DNA from: JBGTGT01 sp051439375
Lineage (GTDB): Bacteria; Cyanobacteriota; Cyanobacteriia; Cyanobacteriales; Microcystaceae
Direction: 5' to 3'
Assembly: GCA_051439375.1 (NCBI GenBank)
Contig: JBFRWB010000108.1
Location: 1 to 53,382 of the forward strand
DNA: 53,382 nt
Under the pieces are notes generated by a model. That model had not been told where the DNA came from and did no database searches. It worked only from the letters and a program-made list of their open reading frames with translations. The position numbers and the translations under genes were made by a program. Position 1 is the stretch's first letter. Every line of letters begins with the position of its first letter. Positions 35,272 through 44,883 of this stretch are shown here, in pieces.

Positions 35272-35554
35272 GGGCTAGCTTTAGAATTCTTAATGTCCTG
35301 TAAATCACTTTCTATATTAGTTTAATATTCCCTATTTAGGGAGTGAATGGGGGATGAACGGGTTCTTAAAATTGCTCCATGAGCTATATCAAAGTCTCCT
35401 AATCCGTTGATTATATCCTAAAATAGCTGTTATAAGGTCTTTTAAAAGCTATTTGTCTTTATAAGCTGTATAGCTTATTCTTACGCTTATTATCATTCTC
35501 TTATTGATATTCAGGTGCATAGCATTTCCTAGTTTTATGAATAAGAGAAGTATT

Positions 35555-36043
35555 TTAATAATTCAAAATAACTTTGATGAAAGTCATGCCTAAAAATCCT
35601 AATCCTCCAATGAATATACCCAATGGAGAAGGAGATTCAGGAATTTCTGTGGGTTCATCCGTCGATGCGAAGTCACTGCTACTGCTACTATTTCTGTTAA
35701 CGATTGACCAAGACGTGGATAGGGGAAGACGAATCTCAGTTGCCTCAGCTTGCCAACTTTTAGCAAATTCTTCTGCTACATTGTATTTTAAAGCAGGACG
35801 GTACAATTGAATCGGTGGAGCTTGAAATTTTAAGGGTGACTCTAAAACAACATCTTCAGACGTTGGGGTTAGTGTGAAGGTTGGAGGTTTAACTGAATAA
35901 ACGAACGAAGATTGTAGCAAGGTTGATGGGTTAGTTGAAGAAGTCGTATTCAATTTCATTGCCCAACTAGGCGAAACCATACACCAAAACCCAACACTGC
36001 TGCAACAAACAAGAGTAAGAGACCGATAGGCTATAAGATACAC
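35555..36043 (-). CDS. Exported protein with PEP-CTERM-like C-terminus
   Basis: Protein of 162 residues with a signal peptide (about 1-28, ending SPSWA|MK). The mature part is Ser/Thr/Pro-rich with no recognised domain. The C-terminus reads PESPSPLGIFIGGLGFLGM followed by a lysine and a few residues. This is the proline-glutamate motif, hydrophobic helix and basic end of a PEP-CTERM exosortase signal, though with PES-P instead of PEP and a weak basic tail. It may be a surface protein processed by a cyanobacterial exosortase. No exosortase gene is in the window. Confidence 0.6.
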   Translation of the reverse strand: MYLIAYRSLTLVCCSSVGFWCMVSPSWAMKLNTTSSTNPSTLLQSSFVYSVKPPTFTLTPTSEDVVLESPLKFQAPPIQLYRPALKYNVAEEFAKSWQAEATEIRLPLSTSWSIVNRNSSSSSDFASTDEPTEIPESPSPLGIFIGGLGFLGMTFIKVILNY

Positions 36044-36464
36044 TTTAAGAAACCTTTAAACGGTTGTGCAACTATTGTTCAGTTTAGGAGCGTCACCCAG
36101 TGATTAACCTGACCATAACTACGGAACTTTTAGCTCTTCTACTATTTTACTTAAGTGAAAACACCGAACCAGATTGTAGATTTAGTTAATGATCATGGTT
36201 AACATGAATTTGTTAACATAATTTTGTAGGAGTGGAAGGTCTGCGCCCACAAGGGTTTTAGTCTATCAAAACTACAACAAACTTTTGATTATAAAATATG
36301 CTAAAAGGCTATATAAGTTCAATAAAAACCAGAGGAATTAGCTAAATATTTTCTGAAAATCTCTCGAACTTTATCATCTGATTACTTGTAGAAAATTGTA
36401 ACTTCTTTTGCTAGAATAAAGTTAGTTATTATTAACTGTAAAATTCTCCATTCTTAAATCGAAA
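36044..36464. other. Intergenic region, nothing recognised
   Basis: 421 bp of AT-rich DNA between divergent genes. I see no gene, tRNA, strong hairpin or known operator. Confidence 0.4.
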
Positions 36465-37160
36465 ATGTTAAAAATGATGTCAGGGGGACGAGTCCCTAAA
36501 AAAAGCGTTAAGAAGTCCAATGTTCCTAATTTCCAGCCTATCTCACCCAATCAAGCTCGTCAATTAATCTTGGAAGGCCGTGCATGGGATGGGATGAAAG
36601 TGTTAGGTCATTTAGACTTAAGTGACAGTTCTAATCTTTACACTTTACCTAACAACTTAACCTGCGAAAGCTTAGATATTAGTGATTGTGTTAAGTTAAC
36701 TTCTCTTCCTACTGGACTTCATGTCACCCATTGGATAGAAATTGCAGGAAGTGGAATTACAGAATTACCCAAAGGTCATGGTTTTATTCTACATTGGCGA
36801 GGAATAAGGGTCGATGATCATCATATCCTTACTGATAACCTCAATGGGCAAGAAATTTTGCAAGTCGAAAATGTTGAACTCAGACGCATTTTAATCGAAC
36901 GTTTAGGCTATGATAAATTGATAGAACAAGTCGGCGGAATTATTCGCCATAAGGATAAGGATGCAGGAGGAGAACGTCAATTAATTTCTATTCCATTTGA
37001 AGATGATGAACCCTTAATGATGTTAAAAGTGATTTGTCCTTCTACGGGACATCTACATATTTTACGAGTTCCTCCCTATTTGCAAACTTGTCATCAAGCG
37101 GCTGCATGGGTAGCAGGATTTGATAATCCTAATGACTATAATCCTATTATTGAAGCTTAA
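36465..37160 (+). CDS. DUF6745-like protein with leucine-rich start
   Basis: Protein of 231 residues. Residues about 45-105 look like three short leucine-rich repeats (LGHLDLSDSSNLYTLPNNL, LDISDCVKLTSLPTGL, IEIAGSGITELPKG). The C-terminal half includes QVENVELRRILIERLGYDKL and ICPSTGHLHILRVPPYLQTC, then AAWVAGFDNPNDYNP. This is the pattern of the DUF6745 domain in cyanobacterial and actinobacterial proteins, as I recall it. There is no signal peptide. A start at the fifth codon (MSGGRV) is equally possible. Function unknown. Confidence 0.72.
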   Translation: MLKMMSGGRVPKKSVKKSNVPNFQPISPNQARQLILEGRAWDGMKVLGHLDLSDSSNLYTLPNNLTCESLDISDCVKLTSLPTGLHVTHWIEIAGSGITELPKGHGFILHWRGIRVDDHHILTDNLNGQEILQVENVELRRILIERLGYDKLIEQVGGIIRHKDKDAGGERQLISIPFEDDEPLMMLKVICPSTGHLHILRVPPYLQTCHQAAAWVAGFDNPNDYNPIIEA

Positions 37161-37228
37161 ATAATAGTGATCGCTATAATAACTTCTTGTAAGTTTACAC
37201 CTGATAAAATACCTAACTTTCGGACTAA

Positions 37229-37373
37229 TCACCTTTGGTCTATACTTCTTAATTGTAAAGTATCAGCAGCAGATAACTTTTTAAATCCATTATCTTGAGT
37301 GGGTTCAATACGAATATGCCAAAGGTTGTTAGAAAAAGCATTTTTAATGTGTTTTCTTTATTTTAATTACATT
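37229..37373 (-). pseudogene. Decayed coding fragment
   Basis: About 47 codons open on the minus strand without a start codon, including FSNNLWHIRIEPTQDNGF and KLSAADTLQLRSIDQR before a stop. Composition looks like former coding sequence. I cannot name the parent family. Confidence 0.3.
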
Positions 37374-37383
37374 TTAGCTAAAA

Positions 37384-37860
37384 CTACTCTATACTAAATT
37401 GAGAAAGTAAATTGTTCGCTCTTATTCTAGCTTCTTCATTTGGCCTTATCATACGAAATACGGGACAGCCATCAGCAATCGTTTGATAAGTCCTTTCAAC
37501 TATTTTTTTAGAGATACGAGATAAGTTAGAATTAGGAAGAGAGTTTTTGGCTTCATTACAAGTGTTCCCATCCCTAATACTTCTAAGTGCATGAACTCTT
37601 GCCAGTGACTCAATATAAACTAAGTTTGGTTCTGTTGGTATTGATATACCGAGAATAACAGGTGATACTGTAGTTGAAGAATCGTCATAAGCTTCTTTAA
37701 CTTTTTGAATAACATTTACTATTTCTGTATAACTTTGCTGATTAAAGTCACCTGAAAAAAGATTGGTAGGAATTGCATCAGTTATTCTCGGGCCTGATAG
37801 TCCAATTGTCTCAATTGTATATCTGAACTTTCCCCATACGTTTAAACTATAAATCCTCAA
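37384..37860 (-). CDS. Hypothetical protein
   Basis: Protein of 158 residues, soluble, with no signal peptide or membrane span. Segments such as QSYTEIVNVIQKVKEAYDD and YIESLARVHALRSIRDGN look helical; a strand-rich start (IYSLNVWGKFRYTIETIGL) precedes them. I do not recognise it. It lies in a stretch of decayed genes and may itself be a fragment or a recent arrival. No good ribosome site is seen. Confidence 0.45.
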   Translation of the reverse strand: MRIYSLNVWGKFRYTIETIGLSGPRITDAIPTNLFSGDFNQQSYTEIVNVIQKVKEAYDDSSTTVSPVILGISIPTEPNLVYIESLARVHALRSIRDGNTCNEAKNSLPNSNLSRISKKIVERTYQTIADGCPVFRMIRPNEEARIRANNLLSQFSIE

Positions 37861-38234
37861 AAGCCTTACCTAGCCAGAGTTGTAGTCTTTAGTACACCAC
37901 ATTGTAGCTATGTAAATTGTAAGATTTCTTAAGAGACAAATAGGAGAAGTTTAGGTTCAAATGGTAGTAATGTATAGAGGGGAAGTTTAGTGGTCTTTTA
38001 TGTTCTCGACTATTCCATAAAATCAGCGATCGCCTGACTCAAGTAGAGAATTAAGCGATCGCTTTACTAATTCAGGTTAAGATGTTTCTCCTCTAACCTT
38101 ATCAAAGTTTAAATTACAAAATCAGGAGAGGGTGAGAAAATTTTCGCTTAATCATAACATTTCATGTCTTTTCCCTTTTGCTTACCCCACGAATTTTATT
38201 ATATTTGTCAGCTAATTTAGATTTCAAGTTAGGA
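37861..38234. other. Intergenic region in the decayed patch
   Basis: Holds two HIP1 octamers 28 bp apart (about 38027 and 38055). The minus-strand reading frames carry many stops. A 26-codon ORF (38242-38162) with AGGAG upstream is probably an artefact of the TPR remnant it overlaps. Confidence 0.45.
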
Positions 38235-38758
38235 TTAGTCATTTTCGTACTCTCCTAGTTTATTATATGTGTCACCTCGATACTTGTAGCACGTACAAGA
38301 CCAAGAAGATTGAGGATTGATAGTAATACCTTTGCTATAGTCTTCTATCGCTTTTTCATCTTCTTCTAATAAGAAGAAGATAGAAAAGGAAACCTACATC
38401 TTTTTATAACAAGTATCAAATTTATCAATAAGCATATTAATTGATAAAGTATCATTAAATTTCATCAATGAAATTTGAGTTCCTAAATCGACAAGTTCTT
38501 GTCTGGCATCCTTCACTATTTTAGACATTTGTCTAATAGATGGGTCAAGAGATTTAATTTGCTCTAAATACTGTTCTTGGATATGAGAACCTTCTTCAGC
38601 TAAATTGTTATCTCCCTTACTTAAAGCAAATTTAATTCTTTGTGACCAGCGTTCTGCTTGTTCTGAGAACATGATCTTTTTCCGTTATCTCCATCACCTA
38701 ATTTTTGTTTGATCGTGTATTCTCCATTATGAATAGTTTCCCCTAACTCTAGTACCAT
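38235..38758 (-). pseudogene. Degenerate Ser/Thr kinase - PspA-like - TPR remnant
   Basis: Three scraps on one strand. An ATG at 38758, with GAGG eight bases upstream, encodes LGETIHNGEYTIKQKLGDG, the first strand and glycine loop of a cyanobacterial Ser/Thr protein kinase, then runs out of frame and stops after 45 codons. From 38672, in another frame, 92 residues (AERWSQRIKFALSKGDNNLA and following) resemble the middle of a PspA/IM30 coiled coil. After an in-frame TAG (38396-38394) the same frame continues for 52 codons with a TPR motif (EKAIEDYSKGITINPQ, YKYRGDTYNKLGEYEND) to a TAA at 38235. Kinase-TPR fusions are common in cyanobacteria, so this is probably one deleted and frameshifted gene. 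Confidence 0.6.
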
Positions 38759-38841
38759 GACTTATACCTCATAAAATGGGTTTACAATCTCACCGTTAAC
38801 TTATAATTCGGGTAAGGAGATGTCAGGTTTTGGATTTTTCT

Positions 38842-38870
38842 ACAAAAACCCCCACCAATAAAGGTAGGGG
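38842..38870 (-). terminator. Intrinsic terminator of psaAB
   Basis: On the minus strand CCCCTACC (38870-38863) pairs with GGTGGGGG (38856-38849) with one U-G pair, around TTTATT, then TTTTTG. It lies about 30 bases after the psaB stop. Confidence 0.9.
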
Positions 38871-38901
38871 AAGTTATTATTACCTCAAAAGAAACAAGTC
38901 G

Positions 38902-41115
38902 TTAACCGAACTTGCCCGCCGTCGAAGCAATTAAGAACGCTGCGTAAGTTAAGATATACCCCACAGTAAAGTGAGCTAACCCAACTAAACGAGCTTGAAC
39001 GATAGAAAGTGCAACAGGCTTGTCCTTCCAACGAACGAGGTTCGCTAAAGGTGTGCGTTGATGCGCCCAAACAATCGTTTCGATTAATTCTTGCCAGTAA
39101 CCCCGCCAAGAGATGAGGAACATGAAGCCCGTTGCCCAAACAAGGTGTCCGAAGAGGAACATCCATGCCCAAACAGACAAGTTATTCACGCCATAGGGGT
39201 TATAGCCATTGATTAACTGTGCAGAGTTTGCCCAGAGGTAGTCACGGAACCAACCCATTAAATAGGTAGAATTCTCGTTAAACTGTGCCACATTACCCGA
39301 CCATAAGGTCAAATGCTTCCAGTGCCAATAGAAGGTTAACCAACCTAAAGTATTCAGCATCCAGAACATGGCTAAGTACATGGCATCCCAAGCAGAGATG
39401 TCACAAGTACCACCACGGCCAGGACCATCACAAGGGAAGGAATAACCGAAGTCTTTTTTGTCAGGCATTAACTTAGAACCACGAGCATCTAACGCACCTT
39501 TCACTAAGATTAAGGTGGTGGTATGTAACCCTAATGCGATCGCATGGTGAACTAAGAAGTCTCCAGGTCCAATGGTTAAGAACAAGGAGTTAGCCCCACT
39601 GTTAATGGCATCTAACCATCCAGGTAACCAAACGTTGGCATAGTTAGGATAGGCGGTGTAAGCAATACTATCAGGGTTAGAAAGTAAGGTATCAAACCCA
39701 TAGAGTGCTTTACCAGAAGCCGCTTGAACCCACTGTGCAAAGACAGGTTCAATTAAGATTTGTTTTTCGGGTGTACCGAAAGCAACGACGACATCGTTGT
39801 GAACATAGAGTCCCAAGGTGTGGAAACCAAGGAAGAGAGACACCCAACTTAAGTGGGAAATAATCGCCTCTTTGTGTTCTAACATCCGAGCTAACACATT
39901 GTCTTTATTAGCTTCAGGATCATAGTCACGGACAAAGAAGATTGCACCGTGGGCAAATGCACCTACCATCAAGAAACCAGCAATGTACTGGTGATGGGTA
40001 TAAAGGGCAGCCATGGTGGTGTAGTCTTTCGACATAAAGGCATAGGGGGGTAAGGCATACATATGTTGCGCCACCAAAGAGGTGATCACCCCTAAGCAAG
40101 CTAAGGCTAATCCTAATTGGAAGTGAAGGGAGTTGTTAACGGTGTCATACATATTTGTGTGACCCGCACCCAATTTTCCACTAGGAGGCTTGTGAGTGTT
40201 GAGAATGTCCCGAATGCTGTGACCGATCGCCCAGTTGGTACGATACATATGACCTGCGAAGATGAAGATCACTGCGATCGCCAAATGGTGATGGGCCATG
40301 TCCGTTAACCAAAGAGATTCGGTTTGGGGATGGAAGCCACCTAAGAAGGTTAAGATTGCCGTTCCTGCGCCCTGTGCAGTTCCGAAGATGTGGCCGGCAG
40401 TATCAGGATTCTCTGCATACACACCCCAATTTCCAGTAAAGAAGGGAACTAACCCAGCTGGATGGGGAGGTGTGGAGAGGAAGTTATCCCAACCGACGTG
40501 TTGACCACGGGATTCGGGGATGGCGACGTGAACCAAGTGTCCGGTCCATGCTAAAGAACTTACGCCAAATAAACCAGCTAGATGGTGATTGAGGCGAGAT
40601 TCTGCATTTTTGAACCAAGAAAGGCTCGGACGGAACTTGGGTTGTAAGTGCAACCAACCAGCGAATAGGAACAAGGAAGAGAGAATCAACAAGAAGATTG
40701 ATCCTTGATAGAGATCCCCATTCGTTCTCATCCCAATGGTGTAGAACCAGTGATAAACACCAGAGTAAGCGACATCAACGGGATAGGAAGCACCTGCTTG
40801 GGTGAAAGCGTCGATCGCTCCTTGACCAAACTGAGGATCCCAAATCGCATGGGCGATGGGAGTGATATTTAATGGATCGGTGATCCACTGCTCGAAGTTA
40901 CCTTGCCAGGCGACGTGGAAGAGAGTACCGGAGGTCCACAGAAAGATGATAGCGAGGTGACCAAAATGGGAGGCAAAAATCTTTTGGTAGAGATTTTCCT
41001 CGGTCATGCCATCATGACTTTCAAAATCGTGGGCCGTGGCAATCCCATACCAGATCCGACGAGTAGTCGGGTCTTGTGCGAGATCCTGGCTAAATTTGGG
41101 AAATTTAGTTGCCAT
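38902..41115 (-). CDS. psaB: Photosystem I P700 apoprotein A2
   Basis: Core reaction-centre subunit of photosystem I, 737 residues with eleven transmembrane helices. With PsaA it binds P700, the A0/A1 cofactors and the FX iron-sulfur cluster in the thylakoid membrane. The FX-ligating loop FPCDGPGRGGTCDISAWD is present with both cysteines. Many chlorophyll-binding histidines are visible (for example GHLVHVAIPESRG, FIFAGHMYRTNWAIGHS). The start matches family members (MATKFPKFSQDLAQDPTTRR). It follows psaA by 156 bp on the same strand, the standard psaAB operon, and ends at a strong terminator. Confidence 0.99.
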   Translation of the reverse strand: MATKFPKFSQDLAQDPTTRRIWYGIATAHDFESHDGMTEENLYQKIFASHFGHLAIIFLWTSGTLFHVAWQGNFEQWITDPLNITPIAHAIWDPQFGQGAIDAFTQAGASYPVDVAYSGVYHWFYTIGMRTNGDLYQGSIFLLILSSLFLFAGWLHLQPKFRPSLSWFKNAESRLNHHLAGLFGVSSLAWTGHLVHVAIPESRGQHVGWDNFLSTPPHPAGLVPFFTGNWGVYAENPDTAGHIFGTAQGAGTAILTFLGGFHPQTESLWLTDMAHHHLAIAVIFIFAGHMYRTNWAIGHSIRDILNTHKPPSGKLGAGHTNMYDTVNNSLHFQLGLALACLGVITSLVAQHMYALPPYAFMSKDYTTMAALYTHHQYIAGFLMVGAFAHGAIFFVRDYDPEANKDNVLARMLEHKEAIISHLSWVSLFLGFHTLGLYVHNDVVVAFGTPEKQILIEPVFAQWVQAASGKALYGFDTLLSNPDSIAYTAYPNYANVWLPGWLDAINSGANSLFLTIGPGDFLVHHAIALGLHTTTLILVKGALDARGSKLMPDKKDFGYSFPCDGPGRGGTCDISAWDAMYLAMFWMLNTLGWLTFYWHWKHLTLWSGNVAQFNENSTYLMGWFRDYLWANSAQLINGYNPYGVNNLSVWAWMFLFGHLVWATGFMFLISWRGYWQELIETIVWAHQRTPLANLVRWKDKPVALSIVQARLVGLAHFTVGYILTYAAFLIASTAGKFG

Positions 41116-41271
41116 AGCTATGTAGGAAATTCTCCTTGAAGCGCAATTTGAAGAAGCTAGTACATCAAACTGCTGGTTTTATCTTAAAGCAGTTGTTGGG
41201 TTGGGTAGAGGAATAACGTTTAAATCTTAATCTAACCGCCATTCCGATTCCCAAACCCCTTAACCGAAAGT

Positions 41272-43527
41272 TTAGCCAATGGATAGGCTTCTGGCTAGGA
41301 AGAATGCCCATGTGGTGACAATTCCCCCTAACAGGTAGTGAGCAACACCCACTGCCCGACCTTGAATAATACTCAAGGCACGAGGTTGAATCGCAGGGGC
41401 AACTTTAAGTTTGTTGTGCGCCCAAACGATGGACTCGATCAATTCTTGCCAGTAACCCCGTCCACTGAAGAGGAACATTAAGCTAAAGGCAAAAACGAAG
41501 TGTCCAGCTAAGAACATGATGCCGTAGGCTGACAATGCAGAACCGTAGGAGTTAATCACATTGGCTGCTTGCGCCCAGAGGAAGTCCCGTAACCAACCAT
41601 TGATGGTAATGGCACTTTGGGCAAAGTTACCTGCGGTGACATGGTTAACTGTGCCGTCAGGGGCAACGGTTCCCCAAACATCGGACTGCATTTTCCAACT
41701 AAAGTGGAAAATCACGATGGAGAGGGAGTTGTACATCCAGAACAGGCCGAGGAACACATGATCCCAACCTGATACTTGACAAGTACCACCCCGTCCAGGA
41801 CCATCACAGGGGAAGCGGAAGCCGAGTTCGGACTTATCGGGGATAAGACGAGAGCTGCGGGCATAAAGTACCCCTTTGAGGAGAATTAAGACGGTTACGT
41901 GGATGGTAAAGGCATGGATGTGATGAACCATGAAGTCAGCCGTTCCCAAAGCGATGGGCATAACCGCAACTTTACCTGCTACTGCAATGGTTTCTCCACC
42001 AAAGGCATAACTCGCAGGAGCAAGTGCAGTGGGGGCAGTGCCACCGGGGGCAAGGGTATGGATATTTTGAATCCATTGGGCAAAGATAGGCTGTAACTGA
42101 ATCGCCGTATCGGAGAACATATCTTGGGGACGACCCAAGGCTCTCATGGTGTCATTGTGGATGTATAAACCAAAGCTATGGAAGCCAAGGAAGATACAAA
42201 CCCAATTAAGGTGAGAAATAATGGCATCCCGATGACGAATCACCCGATCTAGGAGGTTATTGACGTTCTTGGCTGGATCGTAATCCCGAACCATGAAGAT
42301 CGCACCGTGGGCACCTGCCCCAACGACTAGGAAGCCGCCAATCCACATATGGTGAGTGAAGAGGGAAAGTTGCGTTCCGTAATCGATCGCTTGGTAAGGG
42401 TAGGGAGGCATGGCATACATATGCTGTGCCACGATGATTGTCAATGAGCCTAATAGAGCAAGGTTAATCGCTAATTGGGCGTGCCATGAAGTGGTCAGAA
42501 TTTCGTAAAGCCCTTTGTGGCCGTCTCCTGTGAAGGGGCCTTTATGGGCTTCGAGGATTTCCTTCATGCTATGACCGATTCCCCAGTTGGTACGGTACAT
42601 ATGACCCGCAATGATGAACAGAACAGCGATCGCTAAGTGGTGATGCGCTTGATCTGATAACCAAAGACTGCCTGTGACTGGATTTAATCCGCCTTTGAAG
42701 GTTAAAAAGTCGGAATAAGCACCCCAGTTCAAGGTGAAGAAGGGGGTCAGTCCTTGAGCAAAACTGGGGTACAGTTCTGCCATCTTGCCGGGATCGAGGA
42801 TGAACTCGTGGGGAAGGGGGATATCCGCAGGGGCTACACCCGAATCCAAAAGCTTATTAATGGGCATGGAAACATGAATTTGATGTCCTGCCCAACCCAA
42901 TGAACCCAGTCCCAATAAACCGGATAAGTGGTGGTTCATCATTGATTCGACGTTTTGGAACCATTCCAGCTTGGGAGCTTTTTTGTGGTAATGGAACCAA
43001 CCTGCGAAGATCATCAAGGCAGCCATAACTAACCCACCGATGGCGGTGCAGTATAGTTGATAGCTATTGGTAAAACCAGATGCTCTCCAAAGATAGAAGA
43101 ATCCAGAGGTAATTTGGATGCCGTGGAAGCCGCCACCGACATCTGCATTTAAAATTCCTTGTCCCACAATAGGCCAGACCACTTGGGCGCTGGGTTTAAT
43201 ACTGGTGGGATCGGACAACCAAGCTTCGTAGTTAGAAAACTTAGCTCCGTGGAAGTACATTCCACTTAACCAAACGAAGACAACGGCTAAGTGACCAAAA
43301 TGTGCGCTGAAGATTTTACGAGAAATATCTTCTAAATCGCTTGTTTGACTATCAAAATCGTGAGCATCGGCGTGAAGATTCCAAATCCATGTGGTGGTTT
43401 TGGGTCCTCTGGCCAAAGTACGGTCAAAGTGACCGGGTTTACCCCATTTTTCTAATGAAGTAGGCACCGGGTCAGTATCTACCATAACTTTGGCTTTCGC
43501 CTCTCTTTCGGGAGGACTGATTGTCAT
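41272..43527 (-). CDS. psaA: Photosystem I P700 apoprotein A1
   Basis: Photosystem I core subunit of 751 residues, partner of PsaB. The FX loop FPCDGPGRGGTCQVSGWD supplies two cysteines to the 4Fe-4S cluster. The N-terminus MTISPPEREAKAKVMVDTDP and the C-terminus ending FFLARSLSIG match cyanobacterial PsaA. Conserved histidine-rich helices (HHLAIAVLFIIAGHMYRTN, GIGHSMKEILEAHKG) bind antenna chlorophylls. It is the first gene of psaAB; a long upstream region holds a candidate HLR1 site for RpaB, the regulator that tunes photosystem I genes to light in Synechocystis. Confidence 0.99.
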   Translation of the reverse strand: MTISPPEREAKAKVMVDTDPVPTSLEKWGKPGHFDRTLARGPKTTTWIWNLHADAHDFDSQTSDLEDISRKIFSAHFGHLAVVFVWLSGMYFHGAKFSNYEAWLSDPTSIKPSAQVVWPIVGQGILNADVGGGFHGIQITSGFFYLWRASGFTNSYQLYCTAIGGLVMAALMIFAGWFHYHKKAPKLEWFQNVESMMNHHLSGLLGLGSLGWAGHQIHVSMPINKLLDSGVAPADIPLPHEFILDPGKMAELYPSFAQGLTPFFTLNWGAYSDFLTFKGGLNPVTGSLWLSDQAHHHLAIAVLFIIAGHMYRTNWGIGHSMKEILEAHKGPFTGDGHKGLYEILTTSWHAQLAINLALLGSLTIIVAQHMYAMPPYPYQAIDYGTQLSLFTHHMWIGGFLVVGAGAHGAIFMVRDYDPAKNVNNLLDRVIRHRDAIISHLNWVCIFLGFHSFGLYIHNDTMRALGRPQDMFSDTAIQLQPIFAQWIQNIHTLAPGGTAPTALAPASYAFGGETIAVAGKVAVMPIALGTADFMVHHIHAFTIHVTVLILLKGVLYARSSRLIPDKSELGFRFPCDGPGRGGTCQVSGWDHVFLGLFWMYNSLSIVIFHFSWKMQSDVWGTVAPDGTVNHVTAGNFAQSAITINGWLRDFLWAQAANVINSYGSALSAYGIMFLAGHFVFAFSLMFLFSGRGYWQELIESIVWAHNKLKVAPAIQPRALSIIQGRAVGVAHYLLGGIVTTWAFFLARSLSIG

Positions 43528-44122
43528 GAGGATTCCTCTCTCGACAATGGACTAAATAAAGGGTTTCCTATTTGAGGATAGTTTAATACAAGATCCGCAA
43601 AGAGTGAGAACTTTTTACGTCTCGTTAATGTTGCTTCATTCATCTGATTCTTGACAGAGTCAGGAAAAAGCATCAATACAAAATGATAAGTCCTTCTCTT
43701 CATTTTCGTAAGGAAAGCTTAACAATAATTAAAACTCTCTCAATCCCCGACAGACAGGCGATCGCAACCTACCGTATTTTGCTCAAAAGTCAAGAACAAT
43801 TGGGCTTTCTTTACAAAAAGTAACAAAGACTTTTAAGCTGTATTTATTGTGGTAAAAAGTTTTACTAATACCATAGAAGAGAGTCGATACTCTTAATTGA
43901 ATTTCTGCGAGGTTCTAGGTTTTAATAATAGAGTCAATAAAAGATAGAAAAGTATTTTTGTTCTCCAATTGGGGCTAACTCTCCCAGAATTTCTTATTTA
44001 ATAACCTCTACATAGCAATTCTCTCGCGTTGTGCGGTACAGAATCTTTTGCTTTTGGGAAAAACAGGGAACAGAGAACAAAAAAATGTCAAACACCTTAC
44101 TATGGAATGAAATAATGGATTA
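43528..44122. other. psaA upstream region
   Basis: 595 bp without a gene. It includes a HIP1 octamer (about 43757), the HLR1-like site at 43810-43827 and AATGTCAAACACCTTA (about 44084) shared with 34646. psaA of Synechocystis uses promoters far upstream of the start codon, which would suit this layout. Confidence 0.55.
43810..43827 (+). promoter_or_regulatory. HLR1-like RpaB site upstream of psaA
   Basis: TTTACAAA-AA-GTAACAAA against the HLR1 consensus (G/T)TTACA(T/A)(T/A)-NN-repeat: the first half is perfect and the second has one mismatch. It lies about 285 bp upstream of the psaA start codon, on the opposite strand. Confidence 0.45.
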
Positions 44123-44800
44123 TTATCTCGGTAAATCTTGGATAAATTGCTGCACCTTTGCTAACGCAGGAGGGGGAATTTCATGACCCATTTCAAACTC
44201 TTGATAGTCAACTTGCGCCCCTAACCCAACTAATTCGTCTCTCGCTTGTTGGGCTGCTTTAAGGGGAACAACCATATCCTGCGTACCATGAATGATTAAA
44301 ATCGGTGGAATATTGACCTCTCCCCGGGCTTCGGGCTTAAAATGCAAATAGCCGCTTAGAATACACAACGCAGCAACAGGCAAATCTAATCCTACATCCA
44401 ACACCATTGCCCCTCCCTGAGAAAAACCACTTAACACTGTCCGAGATAAAGGAACACCTGTTTTCTTTTCTAGGGATAAAATCCAGTCTAACAACATCTG
44501 ACGACCTTCGGTTAATCCTTCATAGTCTGGACTTTCTAGAGCATACCAAGCCCGTCCCCCCAGCACTTGAGGATGGGGAAAGGGTGCATTCGGAAAGATA
44601 AATTGATAGTCAGGTAGCTTAAAAACCGAGGCTAAGGGGGCTAAATCCTGATAATTTGCGCCCCATCCGTGGAGAGCAACGAGCAGATATTGACAAGAGG
44701 GATCAGGATTAGGGGGTAAGGCGATTGCTTCTAAAGACAGGAAAGGAACTCCTAACAACTCAGCATCTAAAATATAGCAGAGAAATGTCAGATTTCCCAA
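44123..44800 (-). CDS. Phospholipase/carboxylesterase-type alpha/beta hydrolase
   Basis: Hydrolase of 225 residues in the acyl-protein thioesterase/carboxylesterase family. The oxyanion region is ALHGWGANYQDLAPLA (about 42-57), the nucleophile serine is in LSGFSQGGAMVLDVG, the aspartate in HGTQDMVVPLKAA, and the histidine in MGHEIPPPAL near the end: a complete catalytic triad. Substrates are short acyl esters or thioesters. The N-terminal 30 residues look extra, and the start may lie further downstream. It is a separate unit upstream of psaA, divergent from the YaaW-like gene. Confidence 0.88.
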   Translation of the reverse strand: MGNLTFLCYILDAELLGVPFLSLEAIALPPNPDPSCQYLLVALHGWGANYQDLAPLASVFKLPDYQFIFPNAPFPHPQVLGGRAWYALESPDYEGLTEGRQMLLDWILSLEKKTGVPLSRTVLSGFSQGGAMVLDVGLDLPVAALCILSGYLHFKPEARGEVNIPPILIIHGTQDMVVPLKAAQQARDELVGLGAQVDYQEFEMGHEIPPPALAKVQQFIQDLPR

Positions 44801-44883
44801 AATGCTGAATCCCTAACCCGAACATTGAACTTGATCAAGATTAGGCTACAATGGACACGATCATAAACCAACTCAAATAAGGA

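Noticed and set aside
38162..38242. 26-codon minus-strand ORF with AGGAG ten bases upstream
   Set aside because: The AGGAG belongs to the Leu-Gly-Glu-Tyr codons of the TPR remnant, so the match to a ribosome site is incidental.
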